Of a stretch of 64,000 nt of DNA, positions 22,410 to 32,287 are shown piece by piece. Position numbers and translations under genes: made by a program. Each line of letters opens with the position of its first letter. Position 1 is the stretch's first letter. The notes under the pieces were generated by a model, which ran no database searches, was not told the DNA's origin, and saw only the letters and a program-made list of their open reading frames with translations. This DNA comes from Microcoleus sp. AS-A8 (GTDB lineage Bacteria; Cyanobacteriota; Cyanobacteriia; Cyanobacteriales; Coleofasciculaceae): assembly GCA_039962225.1 (NCBI GenBank), contig JAMPKV010000026.1, positions 1 through 64,000 of the forward strand. The letters are read 5' to 3'.

Positions 22410-23306
22410 TTATTGATTGGCAAGATTAACCGCATCCACAGGGTTCATTGTCTGATTGATGTCTGTGGCTACGTATGTCTGCCGCCCCAGACGCGCTTCA
22501 AAATGGAGGTGAGGGCCAGTCGAGAATCCTTTGGTTCCTATCGTTCCCACTTGTTGCCCTTTCGTCACGGTGCTATTGACGCTTACCGTGGCTGAGTTCA
22601 TGTGATTGAAAAAGAAGGTGATGTTTGCCTTCTGGTTATAAACAGCCACAATTCCGTAGAAATCATTTCTGGCAATCACCACTCCATCAACGGGAGAGTA
22701 GATGGGGTCGCCAATTCGACCAGAGTTCGGTGCAAAATCAAGCGCTGGGTGCATACAGCCTCGGTAAAACCGACACCAAATTTGCAGGGATTGTCCGTAC
22801 CTGCCCGTGACGCTAACCGGGGTATTTCTGAACAGCAGTTTTTTGAGTCCTTCCATATCCACCTGTCCCCCACTGCTAGAACACAGTCGCGGCGGTGAGG
22901 GATTGGGGTTGCCATAGACGACGCCACTGGCAACCCAGCCATCTTGTCCTTGGATTTGGTCTTGGAGTTTGTACCAACGGGCATCGGGTACAGGTGCTCC
23001 GGGTTGGGAAAGCCAGATATCATTGACAGCATCGCCATAAGTATAGGCATTAAAAACGCGACTTTCGTTTGGCCCTAAAGCACCAATAATGTTGTCAGGT
23101 CTGATATTTGGTGAAGAGCGCACATTTACACCCTCTGGGGCAGCGGCGGCAGAGAAGGGGGTAACTGGACGAACCTCGTTACAATTTGTGGTTTGGGCAA
23201 TCGCTTGCTGTGGCTGAAGACTGGCATTTTGTAGGTTTACACCCAGTCCACTGAAGGCAACAAGTGTAGCAAAGGCAACCGTTGATGCTGAATGTTTGAT
23301 GTTCAT
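22410..23306 (-). CDS. Secreted M23 metallopeptidase with SH3-like domain
   Basis: 298 residues from ATG 23306 (MNIKHSASTVAFATLVAFSG), a signal peptide ending near AIAQ; an upstream ATG would add 18 residues without signal character. The N-terminal half has an SH3b-like segment (PEGVNVRSSPNIRPDNIIG... WYKLQDQIQGQDGWVASG). The C-terminal half is the lysostaphin-type M23 fold with zinc ligands His and Asp in MHPALDFAP (near 186) and His in GPHLHFEARLG (near 266), plus GDPIYSPVDGVVI. M23 enzymes cut peptidoglycan cross-links; the His-x-His and HxxxD ligands are intact, so it should be active in the periplasm or outside. Confidence 0.88.
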   Translation of the reverse strand: MNIKHSASTVAFATLVAFSGLGVNLQNASLQPQQAIAQTTNCNEVRPVTPFSAAAAPEGVNVRSSPNIRPDNIIGALGPNESRVFNAYTYGDAVNDIWLSQPGAPVPDARWYKLQDQIQGQDGWVASGVVYGNPNPSPPRLCSSSGGQVDMEGLKKLLFRNTPVSVTGRYGQSLQIWCRFYRGCMHPALDFAPNSGRIGDPIYSPVDGVVIARNDFYGIVAVYNQKANITFFFNHMNSATVSVNSTVTKGQQVGTIGTKGFSTGPHLHFEARLGRQTYVATDINQTMNPVDAVNLANQ

Positions 23307-24151
23307 AGAACTTCTCAAGTGAATAAAATTTACTAATTCTTGGGCGTGAAAACGCATCACTATCTCAGTCCAAGCGCTCAGGATGGACGGTGTCGTTGCT
23401 AAGGTTTAGTGTTGAGAAAGTGAGAGTGGAAAGGCTGAAAACGTCAGGCTATGGCTTGCTAATTTGGGAAGGTAAAAATTTTAATCAGTCGGTTGTTGCC
23501 CAAAGTGTCAGCGTTTCTGGTAATTAGCTTGACCTGTTGGTCAAGGGATGCAACGTTAATGTGTTTCTGACGCTTAAGGTATCAAGAAGGGTGAGGGGAA
23601 TTCTAGCAATTACCACTATTGATAGGGGTTTTACGAAGGGAGGCGCAATCGCTTGTAGAAGCTGGGATTCTGTTGTTTTTATCTGGGGAAAGTAAATATT
23701 TGTTTTGGCTTGACAATTGCTGTTATTTGAGTATTGAGGTTGATTCCAAGCAACCCGAAAAACTCTATATCTCACCAGTCATTAATTGTCAAGTTAAAGA
23801 AAGTATTCACTTGAATTCATCCAATTAGGTTTAACCTCTGTCCAGATTCGCTTTACGGCTATTCTTCAATAACCTGCTATCAATAGCGGCGAATTCTGGA
23901 AAGGGAACCGATGGTATTGGTAAAGTTGAGACGCCATTTGAGGAAGCCGACTTGGATAGACCCAGAGTTTCAAGAATCTTGATTCATTGAGTTGGCACTT
24001 GAACTACTAGCCTCAACTGAAATTCGGCATTTTACGGAACGGAACAAATAGTACGAAATGAGACACCTCTCTAAATCAGTGTGTTAGCCGATTTACTGGG
24101 TCTGGTCATATTCATAACACCTAAGTATCTACTACAAGAGGAGAAATCATC
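23307..24151. other. Intergenic DNA upstream of the RTX gene
   Basis: About 845 bp with no convincing gene; short frames on both strands near 23,520-23,830 lack ribosome-binding sites and family resemblance. An AGGAGAAATCATC ribosome-binding site ends it. Confidence 0.3.
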
Positions 24152-25708
24152 ATGTCTTGCCCTAATTTTGGCTGGAATGCAATGCAATGGGGAAATAATT
24201 ACAAGTGGATGAGTAATACAATCTCATACCCTTTTATTGACGGCAGTAGCGGTGCAGATACTGTCGATTACAGTCACTCCCCCAGCGGGACGGTAGTAAA
24301 TATTGATCAACGTCGCGGTTACACTAACTCGGCATACGGGACGTTTGACCTAGAAGGAAGTTTTGACATTGAGGCAGGTACGGCTAAAGATGGGTTCGGC
24401 ACCCAAGATAGTCTCTGTAAGGTAAAAAATATCATTGGTTCTGCCTACAACGACATCCTGATTGGAAACGGTGCCAACAACTGGATTCAAGGCGGTGCGG
24501 GAAACGATATCCTCATCAGTAGTGGTGGCAACGACCGACTGGAAGGGAATGAGGGGATTGATACTGTCAGCTATCGCCGCGATTCTGGTGGCGTCCGGGT
24601 TTACTTGGCCGGGAACTATGCTACTGATGGGTTTGGTCGCCATGACCAGCTATTCGGAATTGAGAATGTTATTGGCAGCGCGTTTGGTGACGAACTGTAT
24701 GGCGATTATGGGGCTAACATTCTTCTGGGTGAAGGGGGGAATGATACCCTTTTTGGTCAGGAGGGGGATGATAGTCTCTATGGTGGCACGGAATGCGATC
24801 GCCTATATGGGGGAACGGGTCACGACTTCCTTGATGGCGGCGCTGGGGATGACCAACTCTATGGCGGGAATGGCAACAATACTCTCGTCGGGGGTTTAGG
24901 GAATGATGGACTTTATGCTGATGACGGGAATGATTATTTAGAGGGGGGTGGGGGAAACGATATCCTTTCTGCTGGCGTAGGGAACGACCAACTCTACGGT
25001 GGTGATGGGGATGACACGCTTTGCGGCGGTTGCGGCAATGATACGTTGGATGGGGGTGAGGGGAATAACGTTCTCTATGCAGGTGTTGGGGATAACGAAC
25101 TCTACGCAGGTGCGGGGAATGACCGGATTTATGCGGGTGCAGGGAATAACCAAATTGATGCAGGCGACGGCGACAACGTAATTTACGCAGATGTTGGGCA
25201 AAATGCTGTGTATGCTGGCAGTGGGAATGATGCCATCTACACCGATGCTGGCGATGACCTAATTCAGGCTGGGGATGGCGATAATTTGATTTACGCAGGT
25301 GTTGGGCACAATTGGGTGACGACGGGTGAAGGTCGCGACATTATCTATGCGGGTGCGGGGGACGATGTGTTCGTGACTGGCGCAGGTGATGACCTGATTT
25401 ATGCTGGAGGAGGCGATAATATCATCTACGGCGGGACGGGCAACAATACAATTTATAGCGGCTGTGGCAGTGACGTATTCGCCCTCGCGGCTGGTGTAGG
25501 TGTGACCACGGTGATTAATTTCGAGGTGGGTCGAGATTTGTTGGGGCTAACTAATGGTCTGACTTTTGAGGATTTATCGATGACTCAAGGCTGTAATGGA
25601 AATGAATTTTTCACTCAAATTGGCATTGCTAATAGTGATGATATCTTGGCGACGTTGAATTGGGTGACGGCAGATAGTATTAGCAGTGCTTCCTTTACGT
25701 TTGCTTAA
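24152..25708 (+). CDS. RTX (hemolysin-type calcium-binding repeat) protein
   Basis: 518 residues, ATG preceded by AGGAG. After about 90 residues nearly the whole protein is built of glycine/aspartate nonapeptides of the GGxGNDxLx type ([27 protein letters not shown]), which form calcium-bound beta-rolls. A later stretch drifts to AGxGNNxIYA units (residues about 300-420). The tail ends with the hydrophobic ASFTFA, typical of the uncleaved type I secretion signal. There is no signal peptide and no catalytic domain, so it is probably a secreted surface or matrix protein. No type I transporter genes are adjacent. Confidence 0.85.
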   Translation: MSCPNFGWNAMQWGNNYKWMSNTISYPFIDGSSGADTVDYSHSPSGTVVNIDQRRGYTNSAYGTFDLEGSFDIEAGTAKDGFGTQDSLCKVKNIIGSAYNDILIGNGANNWIQGGAGNDILISSGGNDRLEGNEGIDTVSYRRDSGGVRVYLAGNYATDGFGRHDQLFGIENVIGSAFGDELYGDYGANILLGEGGNDTLFGQEGDDSLYGGTECDRLYGGTGHDFLDGGAGDDQLYGGNGNNTLVGGLGNDGLYADDGNDYLEGGGGNDILSAGVGNDQLYGGDGDDTLCGGCGNDTLDGGEGNNVLYAGVGDNELYAGAGNDRIYAGAGNNQIDAGDGDNVIYADVGQNAVYAGSGNDAIYTDAGDDLIQAGDGDNLIYAGVGHNWVTTGEGRDIIYAGAGDDVFVTGAGDDLIYAGGGDNIIYGGTGNNTIYSGCGSDVFALAAGVGVTTVINFEVGRDLLGLTNGLTFEDLSMTQGCNGNEFFTQIGIANSDDILATLNWVTADSISSASFTFA

Positions 25709-25824
25709 ACGTTGGATTAGTTGTCTACAAGTCGTTTTCTAGACAAAAGCGATCGCTTTTGCTAATGAGTCAGTGAGTGGGAAGCCTAGCCCGCACCCGC
25801 AGGCCTCTAAGCTCTAAATTTAGA

Positions 25825-25930
25825 GTTTCCATTCAATTAGTTTTCCCAGCGATTGGGAAGGTCATGAGTGCATCTCTAACTTTCAAAATTCAAAGTTTCC
25901 ATTCAATTAGTTTTCCCAGCGATTGGGAAG
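25825..25930 (-). CRISPR. Two-repeat CRISPR remnant before the WYL gene
   Basis: Two matching 36-bp copies (25825-25860 and 25895-25930), GTTTCCATTCAATTAG then TTTTCCCAGCGATTGGGAAG, separated by a 34-nt spacer. Both share the variant AGCGATTGGGAAG, so they diverged together from the main family. Confidence 0.8.
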
Positions 25931-25973
25931 AGTACGTCCGTGCAGCCCTTACCCAGTAAAGGTTTCAGACGCT

Positions 25974-26115
25974 AAATCGACACCACTCTTGAAATCATAC
26001 CGTATCCTCCCAAAAATTGAGCTAAACACAGCCCTCAAATCCAAGTCCTGTGAGGAATCGACACCACTCAACGAAAAATATAGGGTTTCGGCGATAGCCC
26101 TTGTGGTGTCGATTC
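25974..26115. repeat. AATCGACACCACTC direct and inverted repeats
   Basis: AATCGACACCACTC at 25974-25987 and 26056-26069 (82 bp apart), and its 12-bp inverse GTGGTGTCGATT at 26104-26115. They lie between the CRISPR remnant and the WYL regulator gene and could be operator sites or remnants of another repeat family. Confidence 0.45.
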
Positions 26116-26400
26116 GTTCATTGGACGCTTTTCTGATGCAATTTTCAATGCTCAGTAGATTGACTTATTGCCAAGATTAGTATAAATGAGAAGGCGCTCA
26201 TTAGCAGACGGCTTAATAGCTTCGACTACAATGGCACTCGCGGCGCTGACTCTGCAATAAAAAGACAATATCATTCACGATGCTCAATGTGCAGCCAATT
26301 AGGTCATAGAAATCAAAGTAACAGCGCTGATAAATTACAACACTATTAATATTGCCTTTTAATTGACCGTCCAATACGGGTAGCGCTAACTTAAACTTTT
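26116..26400. promoter_or_regulatory. Upstream region of the WYL regulator
   Basis: 285 bp without a gene. It is A/T-rich and must contain the promoter for the WYL-kinase pair, but no sigma-70 hexamer pair stands out. Confidence 0.25.
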
Positions 26401-27606
26401 ATGCCAAAGAAACCCCAACCTCACCCCTACGCCGATCGCCTTTCGTTTGAACGCCTCCTGCTGCTGATTGCCACCTTAGTCCAGTATCCCGGCATCGGTA
26501 GCCCGGATTCATACGAATCTTCATTGCAGAAAAAACACCACGAAGCGTTAGAAGCAGTACAAACCCAACTGCGACTTGTCGCCACAGCCATAGGAATAAA
26601 CTTCCCAGAGGGATATCCCGCCCTAGCCACCATTCGCAAAGACTTGCAAACTCTCCGCGACTACGGCATTTTAGATCGCCGCATGTATCGCTGGGGCTAT
26701 TACCTCGGCACTGGGGCAATGAGCAAAGACCAATTAAAAGTGGTTTTCAACGCCCTTACTTCCCAAGCCGAGTATCAAGGCGATCCCCAAGTACGACAGA
26801 TTTATCAAACCTTGGAACGTCGATTGCGGGGGTTAAACCTGGAAGAACAAGAAGATTTCTTTTATCCAGTTCGCGCTTACCTAAACCGTCCCATCATCTA
26901 TACCGACCCGGATGAGATGATAGCCAAAGGGAAAAAACGTCCTTCCCTATGTCACTGTTTGGAAACGGTAGAAAATGCGATCGCACAGGGTCAAATCATT
27001 GAACTGTACCGCCACGCGGAACCCTATCAACAGCAGACTGGCTACCTGCAAGTTTACCCGTTGCAATTGTTTTATCATGATATCGCCTGGTATCTTCTTT
27101 ACGAAGAAGCCCGAACGCCGCATTTATACGCAGAATCTGAAATCCAACATCTAGAAGTCGAACGATTAGACCGTTTCAAAGACCATTGCCGAATTGTTGA
27201 ACAGCAAGGACGAGGGCAAAAAGCTCAACTCCAAAGTCTCAAACTCGCGCAAAAATTAATGAATATCGGCTGGGGTATTTTCCTGGGAGAACCCCAAGAG
27301 CAGCAATTAGAGCGGCTGGGACAGTTACGATTAGAAGAAGTGAAAGTAAGATTCTTCCACCCAGCGACAACCTTTATTTTAGAAGGGGAATGCCGCCATC
27401 CCAGCCAAAGGATTCGCCCTGGAAAGAAAAAAAACTCTGGGGAATATGAAGAAGTCGATTACATCGTAAAGCTCCCCCGTCGTTCCTTTCATGAATTGAC
27501 CCGCTGGGTTTACCGATATATGGGTAATGCCCAAGTGATCTCGCCGCAGGATTTAGTCGAAAAGCACCGTCAAGCCGCTCAAGCTTTAGCTGCACGCTAT
27601 AGTTAG
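26401..27606 (+). CDS. WYL-domain transcriptional regulator
   Basis: 401 residues. The N-terminus is a winged-helix-like region (RLSFERLLLLIATLVQYPGI and TIRKDLQTLRDYGILDRRMY). The middle is a WYL-type domain (IIELYRHAEPYQQQTGYLQV then YPLQLFYHDIAWYLLYEEA). WYL domains bind nucleotides or other ligands, and cyanobacterial WYL proteins often sit beside CRISPR arrays as repressors of cas genes. Here it leads a two-gene plus-strand unit with a P-loop protein and faces array 3. There is no enzymatic motif. Confidence 0.82.
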   Translation: MPKKPQPHPYADRLSFERLLLLIATLVQYPGIGSPDSYESSLQKKHHEALEAVQTQLRLVATAIGINFPEGYPALATIRKDLQTLRDYGILDRRMYRWGYYLGTGAMSKDQLKVVFNALTSQAEYQGDPQVRQIYQTLERRLRGLNLEEQEDFFYPVRAYLNRPIIYTDPDEMIAKGKKRPSLCHCLETVENAIAQGQIIELYRHAEPYQQQTGYLQVYPLQLFYHDIAWYLLYEEARTPHLYAESEIQHLEVERLDRFKDHCRIVEQQGRGQKAQLQSLKLAQKLMNIGWGIFLGEPQEQQLERLGQLRLEEVKVRFFHPATTFILEGECRHPSQRIRPGKKKNSGEYEEVDYIVKLPRRSFHELTRWVYRYMGNAQVISPQDLVEKHRQAAQALAARYS

Positions 27607-27617
27607 TTATTCGTCAA

Positions 27618-28160
27618 ATGTCATTGGTTATTAGTCATTTTCTGATCGGCCCTCCCAGTTCGGGCAAATCCACCTTTGCTCACCAACTCGCTCAACTTAT
27701 CCCCACCGCAAGGATTGTTTCCACCGATGTGACTCGCGCCCTTCTGTTTGGTGATGAGAGTATTCAGGGAGATTGGTCTTTGATTGAAGAGTATGTCCTG
27801 TCTCAAATGCGAGAATCTTTTCAAGCCGGACAACCCGTCATTTATGATGCCACCAATGCTAAACCGGAGTGGCGGACATCTCTATTAAGTCGGATGAGGG
27901 ATGACAATGTGCAGTGGATGGCTTGGCACTTGCAAACACCGCTGGCTCTATGCAAAATTTGGAACAAACAACGTCTCCGCCTGGTGCCGGAAACTGTGAT
28001 TGAAGAATTTTTCCAAGCACTGCAAGAGTTTCCTCCAGCCCTGAATGAGGGGTTTGCGATCATCAATTCGGTGGATGTTACCGAAGGGGGATTTGATATG
28101 GCGCAAGTTGAACGCCTGCTTGAAAGGTTGTTGGTCAATGATTATGAAGCCGTCGAGTGA
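27618..28160 (+). CDS. P-loop kinase-like AAA protein
   Basis: 180 residues. Walker A GPPSSGKSTFAHQLA (residues 9-23) follows a hydrophobic strand. A second conserved block, QPVIYDATNAKPEWRTSLLS, resembles polynucleotide-kinase/zeta-toxin-like P-loop kinases. The gene starts 11 nt after the WYL stop, so the two form an operon. WYL plus P-loop kinase pairs occur next to cyanobacterial CRISPR arrays. A role in processing or repair of nucleic-acid ends is possible, but substrate and function are unknown. Confidence 0.75.
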   Translation: MSLVISHFLIGPPSSGKSTFAHQLAQLIPTARIVSTDVTRALLFGDESIQGDWSLIEEYVLSQMRESFQAGQPVIYDATNAKPEWRTSLLSRMRDDNVQWMAWHLQTPLALCKIWNKQRLRLVPETVIEEFFQALQEFPPALNEGFAIINSVDVTEGGFDMAQVERLLERLLVNDYEAVE

Positions 28161-28442
28161 AACCAGATTCTAGGAATTAATTTGGCCTTTTCGTGTGTAG
28201 GTGCTATGGGATAATGAGATTATCGCTGGGCACAAAATAATTTTCGTGGGTCGAAGTGGGAGCGAAAAACCGGGGAGTCCCACGAAAAACGCTAGAACCT
28301 TGACAATTGAAGAGTTTGAACGTTGGCTCTCGGCTAGTAATTGCGAAGTCTTATCAATAACGGGGGCTCAAATGAGGTCAAAAAAGAGACCCACGAAAAT
28401 CCTCTGTAGAATGAAGAGCTAGAGGGCTTTTCAGACCCCGAA
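28161..28442 (+). promoter_or_regulatory. Leader of CRISPR array 3
   Basis: Non-coding 282-bp leader. TTTTCGTGGG (28241-28250) pairs perfectly with CCCACGAAAA (28279-28288); a third copy, CCCACGAAAA, lies at 28390-28399, and CCTTTTCGTG starts near 28186. It abuts the intact first repeat, and the far end of the array is degenerate, which fixes the polarity as plus strand. An open frame across it (28201-28422) has no family match and overlaps these motifs, so I treat it as spurious. Confidence 0.65.
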
Positions 28443-29724
28443 CTTTCCCACTCGCTGGGGAAACTAATTGAATGGAAACGACTTGTAGCTTCGCTTGTCT
28501 AACGCACTGATTGGGGCCTTTCCCACTCGCTGGGGAAACTAATTGAATGGAAACGAAGTAGGTCACGGGCATCGCTGGGTTGATTGTCCGTTGCTTTCCC
28601 ACTCGCTGGGGAAACTAATTGAATGGAAACTATAGATGTTTGTTCGGTATAGCCAAACCTTTGGCTTTCCCACTCGCTGGGGAAACTAATTGAATGGAAA
28701 CTATTCATAAGCGGCGGGACATTCCCTTTACCTATTTCTTTCCCACTCGCTGGGGAAACTAATTGAATGGAAACCAGCCCTTCAGTATTTGTTTGGGATA
28801 TTATTTTCTCGACTTTCCCACTCGCTGGGGAAACTAATTGAATGGAAACTCAAACTAATCATGCCAAGAGGTTTCCATTGTATGAGCTTTCCCACTCGCT
28901 GGGGAAACTAATTGAATGGAAACAAAACATCCCAATGCCGATCCAGGTATTTTTCAGCACTTTCCCACTCGCTGGGGAAACTAATTGAATGGAAACGCTT
29001 GGTGTTCTTGGGGCGGAGCAAAGTTTTGGGCGTACTTTCCCACTCGCTGGGGAAACTAATTGAATGGAAACAGATAGGGAAAGTCTTCGAGAATTTCGTC
29101 TTGGCTTTCCCACTCGCTGGGGAAACTAATTGAATGGAAACATGAGTACGATACGTTAATTACTGGCCCCAGCGTTAGCTTTCCCACTCGCTGGGGAAAC
29201 TAATTGAATGGAAACTCTTGAGCTGCCTGTCTGTCAGCGTTACTGGAGGTTCTTTCCCACTCGCTGGGGAAACTAATTGAATGGAAACAGAGTAGCGCGA
29301 GCCTGATCGCTGAGTCCCTCGACTTTCCCACTCGCTGGGGAAACTAATTGAATGGAAACCATGAAGTCCCGCACATCAATATTTGCCTGTTGGAGACTTT
29401 CCCACTCGCTGGGGAAACTAATTGAATGGAAACCTGACTCTAAGTTCAACGGCAGCCGGAGCAAAATCTTTCCCACTCGCTGGGGAAACTAATTGAATGG
29501 AAACCCTGCCGAAGACGGTCAGGCATGTCCGAATGCAAGCTTTCCCACTCGCTGGGGAAACTAATTGAATGGAAACACTTCTGGCTTAACCCCAGTCTCT
29601 ACAGTTGCCACCTTTCCCACTCGCTGGGGAAACTAATTGAATGGAAACACGCCGTCGTAAGCGGCAAAGCAGTTTACCCGACGTTTAGACTTTCCCACTC
29701 GCTGGGAAAACTAATTGAATAAAC
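28443..29724 (+). CRISPR. CRISPR array 3, 18 repeats / 17 spacers
   Basis: The 37-bp repeat is CTTTCCCACTCGCTGGGG then AAACTAATTGAATGGAAAC, ending in the ATGGAAAC handle. Copies start at 28443, 28518, 28594, 28665, 28738, 28813, 28887, 28960, 29035, 29105, 29179, 29252, 29323, 29397, 29468, 29540, 29612 and 29690. The last is degenerate (GGGAAAAC and ATAAAC), marking the leader-distal end. It shares its core with array 1 in inverse orientation but starts CTTTCCC where array 1 starts GTCCCC. Spacers are about 33-39 nt. Confidence 0.97.
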
Positions 29725-29731
29725 CAAATGC

Positions 29732-29754
29732 ATCCCCCGGCACTATCGGGGGAT
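29732..29754 (+). terminator. Hairpin terminator after array 3
   Basis: ATCCCCCG-GCACTAT-CGGGGGAT, followed by AATTATTATT, 7 bp beyond the last repeat. Its stem matches the hairpin at 20709-20731. Confidence 0.6.
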
Positions 29755-30048
29755 AATTATTATTGACAGGACTTAGGCATTTGCCCCTTAATCACCTGGG
29801 TAAGAGGGAGGAAAGGAGGCGATCGCACCGGACAATGCCCCCTAACCTGTTAACAGATTGGGGGGCGGCACGATTTTGATAGTGTTAAGTGAGAAGCACC
29901 TCATCCAAACGGCTGTTCCCACCACTTCCAAGACTCCTTATTAAATGGCGATCGCGTTTGCAGCTCACATAGGCATAATTCTGTGCCCATCCCCTAAAAG
30001 ACTGCTATTTGGAGTCTAAACGTGTCTCGTACTGCATCAGTTATTGGG
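29755..30048. other. Intergenic DNA before the ISKra4-like element
   Basis: No gene. It includes a palindromic CTGTTAACAG (about 29848-29857) bracketed by GCCCCC and GGGGGGC, giving a larger inverted repeat. Confidence 0.3.
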
Positions 30049-30142
30049 GGGTGAGCGAAAAAAAGCGTGGGGTGGGGGGGAGTTAGTTAGCGTGTATGAG
30101 CCGCTAACTATGCCGCCAAACGATTAATGCTTTCTGCTGCTG

Positions 30143-30559
30143 TTACTTGCCCTGCTTTTGGTTTTTCTCTTGAAATCTGGTGGCTTCTTCGACTAAATCC
30201 TCTAAACCTAGTTCCAAGGTATGTTTGACTTGTTGTAAACCTTCAATTTTGGTTCGACTCTTCATCATCTCTACAGCCAGTATGAAAGCTGGACTTCCAG
30301 CTTTACCAATGTATTTATAATGGGATTTTTGACCGGATTTGGTCACAAAAATAGCTTGACGAGATTGCCACTTGTAATACCAATAAGTCCCACCTCGTCC
30401 TCGGGCACGATAACGCACAATCCAAGTCCCTGGTGGAGGTAATTTTTTCGGCTGACTGAGCTGCTCAATTTCAGTATCAATTTGCGTTAAAATCGATTTC
30501 ACCTCTTCCAGTCGAGAGGCTAAATCCTGCTGTTGCCGTTGCTGATAAGACTTAGGCAT
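30143..30559 (-). CDS. Accessory protein of the ISKra4-like element
   Basis: 138 residues. The N-terminus is a coiled-coil-like, glutamine-rich segment (SYQQRQQQDLASRLEEVKSI), the middle has a basic beta region (WIVRYRARGRGGTYWYYKWQ) and the C-terminus is helical and Lys/Gln-rich. No enzymatic motif. It lies inside the element downstream of the transposase on the same strand. It might bind element DNA or mRNA, but its role is unknown. Confidence 0.6.
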   Translation of the reverse strand: MPKSYQQRQQQDLASRLEEVKSILTQIDTEIEQLSQPKKLPPPGTWIVRYRARGRGGTYWYYKWQSRQAIFVTKSGQKSHYKYIGKAGSPAFILAVEMMKSRTKIEGLQQVKHTLELGLEDLVEEATRFQEKNQKQGK

Positions 30560-30597
30560 AACTAGAGAAAGGGGAATCAGTTATCGTAAATAATACG

Positions 30598-31881
30598 CTA
30601 ACCTATCCTCATTTTTGACCGACTTGACCAGATGTTTGACCAACGATTGGAACTACTCAAATAGGCAGCCCTCAGAGCCATAACTCCTTCGGCACCTGCT
30701 ATTGACCAATGCATACCGGCTTGTTTGAGTCTCTGAGTTACGACACGACGATTAGAGCTTTCTACTACTCCCGAACCAATCATTAAACCGGAACTTAAAT
30801 AGCGTTGATAGTCAATACGGCTTTGATTATTGGTTAAATAACGCTCTAAATTAGTAATAGCTAACTGTAAATCCTTCCTTTTTGAACGAAATTGAGAACA
30901 ACTTTTGATAACTTGTTTCCACTGTGATTTTTTCAGGAATTGTTGTTGCTGTTTGACCCAATCCTTCTGGAGAGATTCCTGCTTGGGATAAGCTTCTTTA
31001 GCTACTGCCCAGACGTATTCTGATAGGTGAAAAAAGTCGAGTATTTCCACAGAACCCGGAAATTGCTCTTGTGCCATCTCCCAGATCCAATGTGCCCCAT
31101 CCCCAATTACTATCGTTTCTGGTTTTTGCTGCCCAACCACTTGCTCATGCAGTTGAGAGACTTTCTTTCTAAATTCTCCACGGGAGTTTAAGGTGGCTAG
31201 ATATTCTCTTTGACGTATCATCCCTCGTTGTCCCTGGCTTTTTTGATGGTGTTTTTCCCAAAAAATCACTCCGACTTTGGCTTCTTTGTATCCCTGCTTT
31301 TGATTGAGGGGAGTCATTACCCCATCTACTCCCACATAGATTCTTTCTTTTCTCTCTATATCTGGCGTTAGAGAATCTGCCTCACTCTCCTTATCTTGCT
31401 CTGGCAGACGGCTTTCTTCTACAAGAAGTAGTTGATTTCCTGTCGCTTCTACTCTTATAGCTAAGGTCTTTTCTGTCAACTTTATGCCTGTCCATTGTTG
31501 GAAGAGTTTATGGGCATTGGGGAATTCACTACTGACTCCCAATGCACAAGCTAATTCTAATACTGGTGGTAGCCATTTTTCTTTTGGAAGTCCTAATTCG
31601 AGATCCACTTTGACTTGGTAACCATCTTCTTCTGGATACACTCTACGCTTCAGAACCATTTCTCCCAACAGTGTGTAGTATCTTTTTTTTCTCTTCGTTC
31701 TTGCTCCTTGATATTGGGTTTCAATTTCTTCTATTTTCTCTTGTACTAGTTGCTGTTGAAGGGCTTGCCCAAGTTTAAGCCAGCTTGCCTGAAAAGAGCT
31801 GACAAACTCTTCTAGGTTCTTCCATTCGGGTAAGGTAGAGAGCGTTTGTGCAACTTGTTCTCCGATGGCATGACAGTTCAT
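30598..31881 (-). CDS. ISKra4-family DDE transposase
   Basis: 427 residues from ATG 31881 (a TTG two codons earlier is possible). Motifs visible: YVGVDGVMTPL (first Asp), TIVIGDGAHWIWEMA and EILDFFHLSEYVWAVAKEAY (second Asp block), and MIGSGVVESSNRRVVTQRLK (Glu-containing last block) followed by QAGMHWS. The order and spacing fit ISKra4 DDE transposases. It appears full length. Function: cut-and-paste or copy transposition of the element. Confidence 0.85.
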   Translation of the reverse strand: MNCHAIGEQVAQTLSTLPEWKNLEEFVSSFQASWLKLGQALQQQLVQEKIEEIETQYQGARTKRKKRYYTLLGEMVLKRRVYPEEDGYQVKVDLELGLPKEKWLPPVLELACALGVSSEFPNAHKLFQQWTGIKLTEKTLAIRVEATGNQLLLVEESRLPEQDKESEADSLTPDIERKERIYVGVDGVMTPLNQKQGYKEAKVGVIFWEKHHQKSQGQRGMIRQREYLATLNSRGEFRKKVSQLHEQVVGQQKPETIVIGDGAHWIWEMAQEQFPGSVEILDFFHLSEYVWAVAKEAYPKQESLQKDWVKQQQQFLKKSQWKQVIKSCSQFRSKRKDLQLAITNLERYLTNNQSRIDYQRYLSSGLMIGSGVVESSNRRVVTQRLKQAGMHWSIAGAEGVMALRAAYLSSSNRWSNIWSSRSKMRIG

Positions 31882-31989
31882 AGGCAATTGGCATGAGCAT
31901 ACAAGTCTAGGACTGAGACTATGTTAGCGTGTATGAGCCGCTAACTTGCTCCCTCCCCCCACGCTTTTTTTCGCTCACCCGTTATTGGG

Positions 31990-32287
31990 GTCTAAAAGAG
32001 ACCTAATTAGGACATAAACAGGGAGACGGGGTCACTTAAGCATTTTTACTTATGAATTCGTGTAACGCCTTCCGTGCTGCTTTGTACCCCGGTACTGAGG
32101 ATGCGATCTGCGATCAAGCTCTTGGTTGCAGCCACAATGCTGATCGCTTCTCCACAATTTACATCCGTCTAATCACGGAAAAATTTTTGAGACTGCAAAA
32201 ACTTTTTCCGTAATTCCCCCGTAGATAATAATCCTCTTCCCCCTCGACACTAAGAAGAAGCATTTTCCCAAAGCACGGTACCACTCT
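31990..32287. other. Intergenic DNA before the NERD-helicase gene
   Basis: About 300 bp beyond the target duplication with no gene seen. It includes GCGATCTGCGATCAAGC near 32,104 and an A/T-rich stretch before 32,288. Confidence 0.25.

Larger units (their letters stand above)
30049..31980 (-). mobile_element. ISKra4-like insertion sequence with terminal inverted repeats
   Basis: The left end GGGTGAGCGAAAAAAAGCGT is mirrored at the right end, which closes ACGCTTTTTTTCGCTCACCC at 31980. The 9-bp sequence GTTATTGGG occurs just outside both ends (30040-30048 and 31981-31989) and looks like the target-site duplication. Inside each end is the same 23-nt sequence (TTAGCGTGTATGAGCCGCTAAC...) in direct orientation. 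The element carries a transposase and an accessory gene and looks intact. Confidence 0.85.

Noticed and set aside
28201..28422. 73-residue open frame between the kinase-like gene and array 3
   Set aside because: It covers the leader with the TTTTCGTGGG inverted repeats and has no family match, so the DNA is better explained as a leader.
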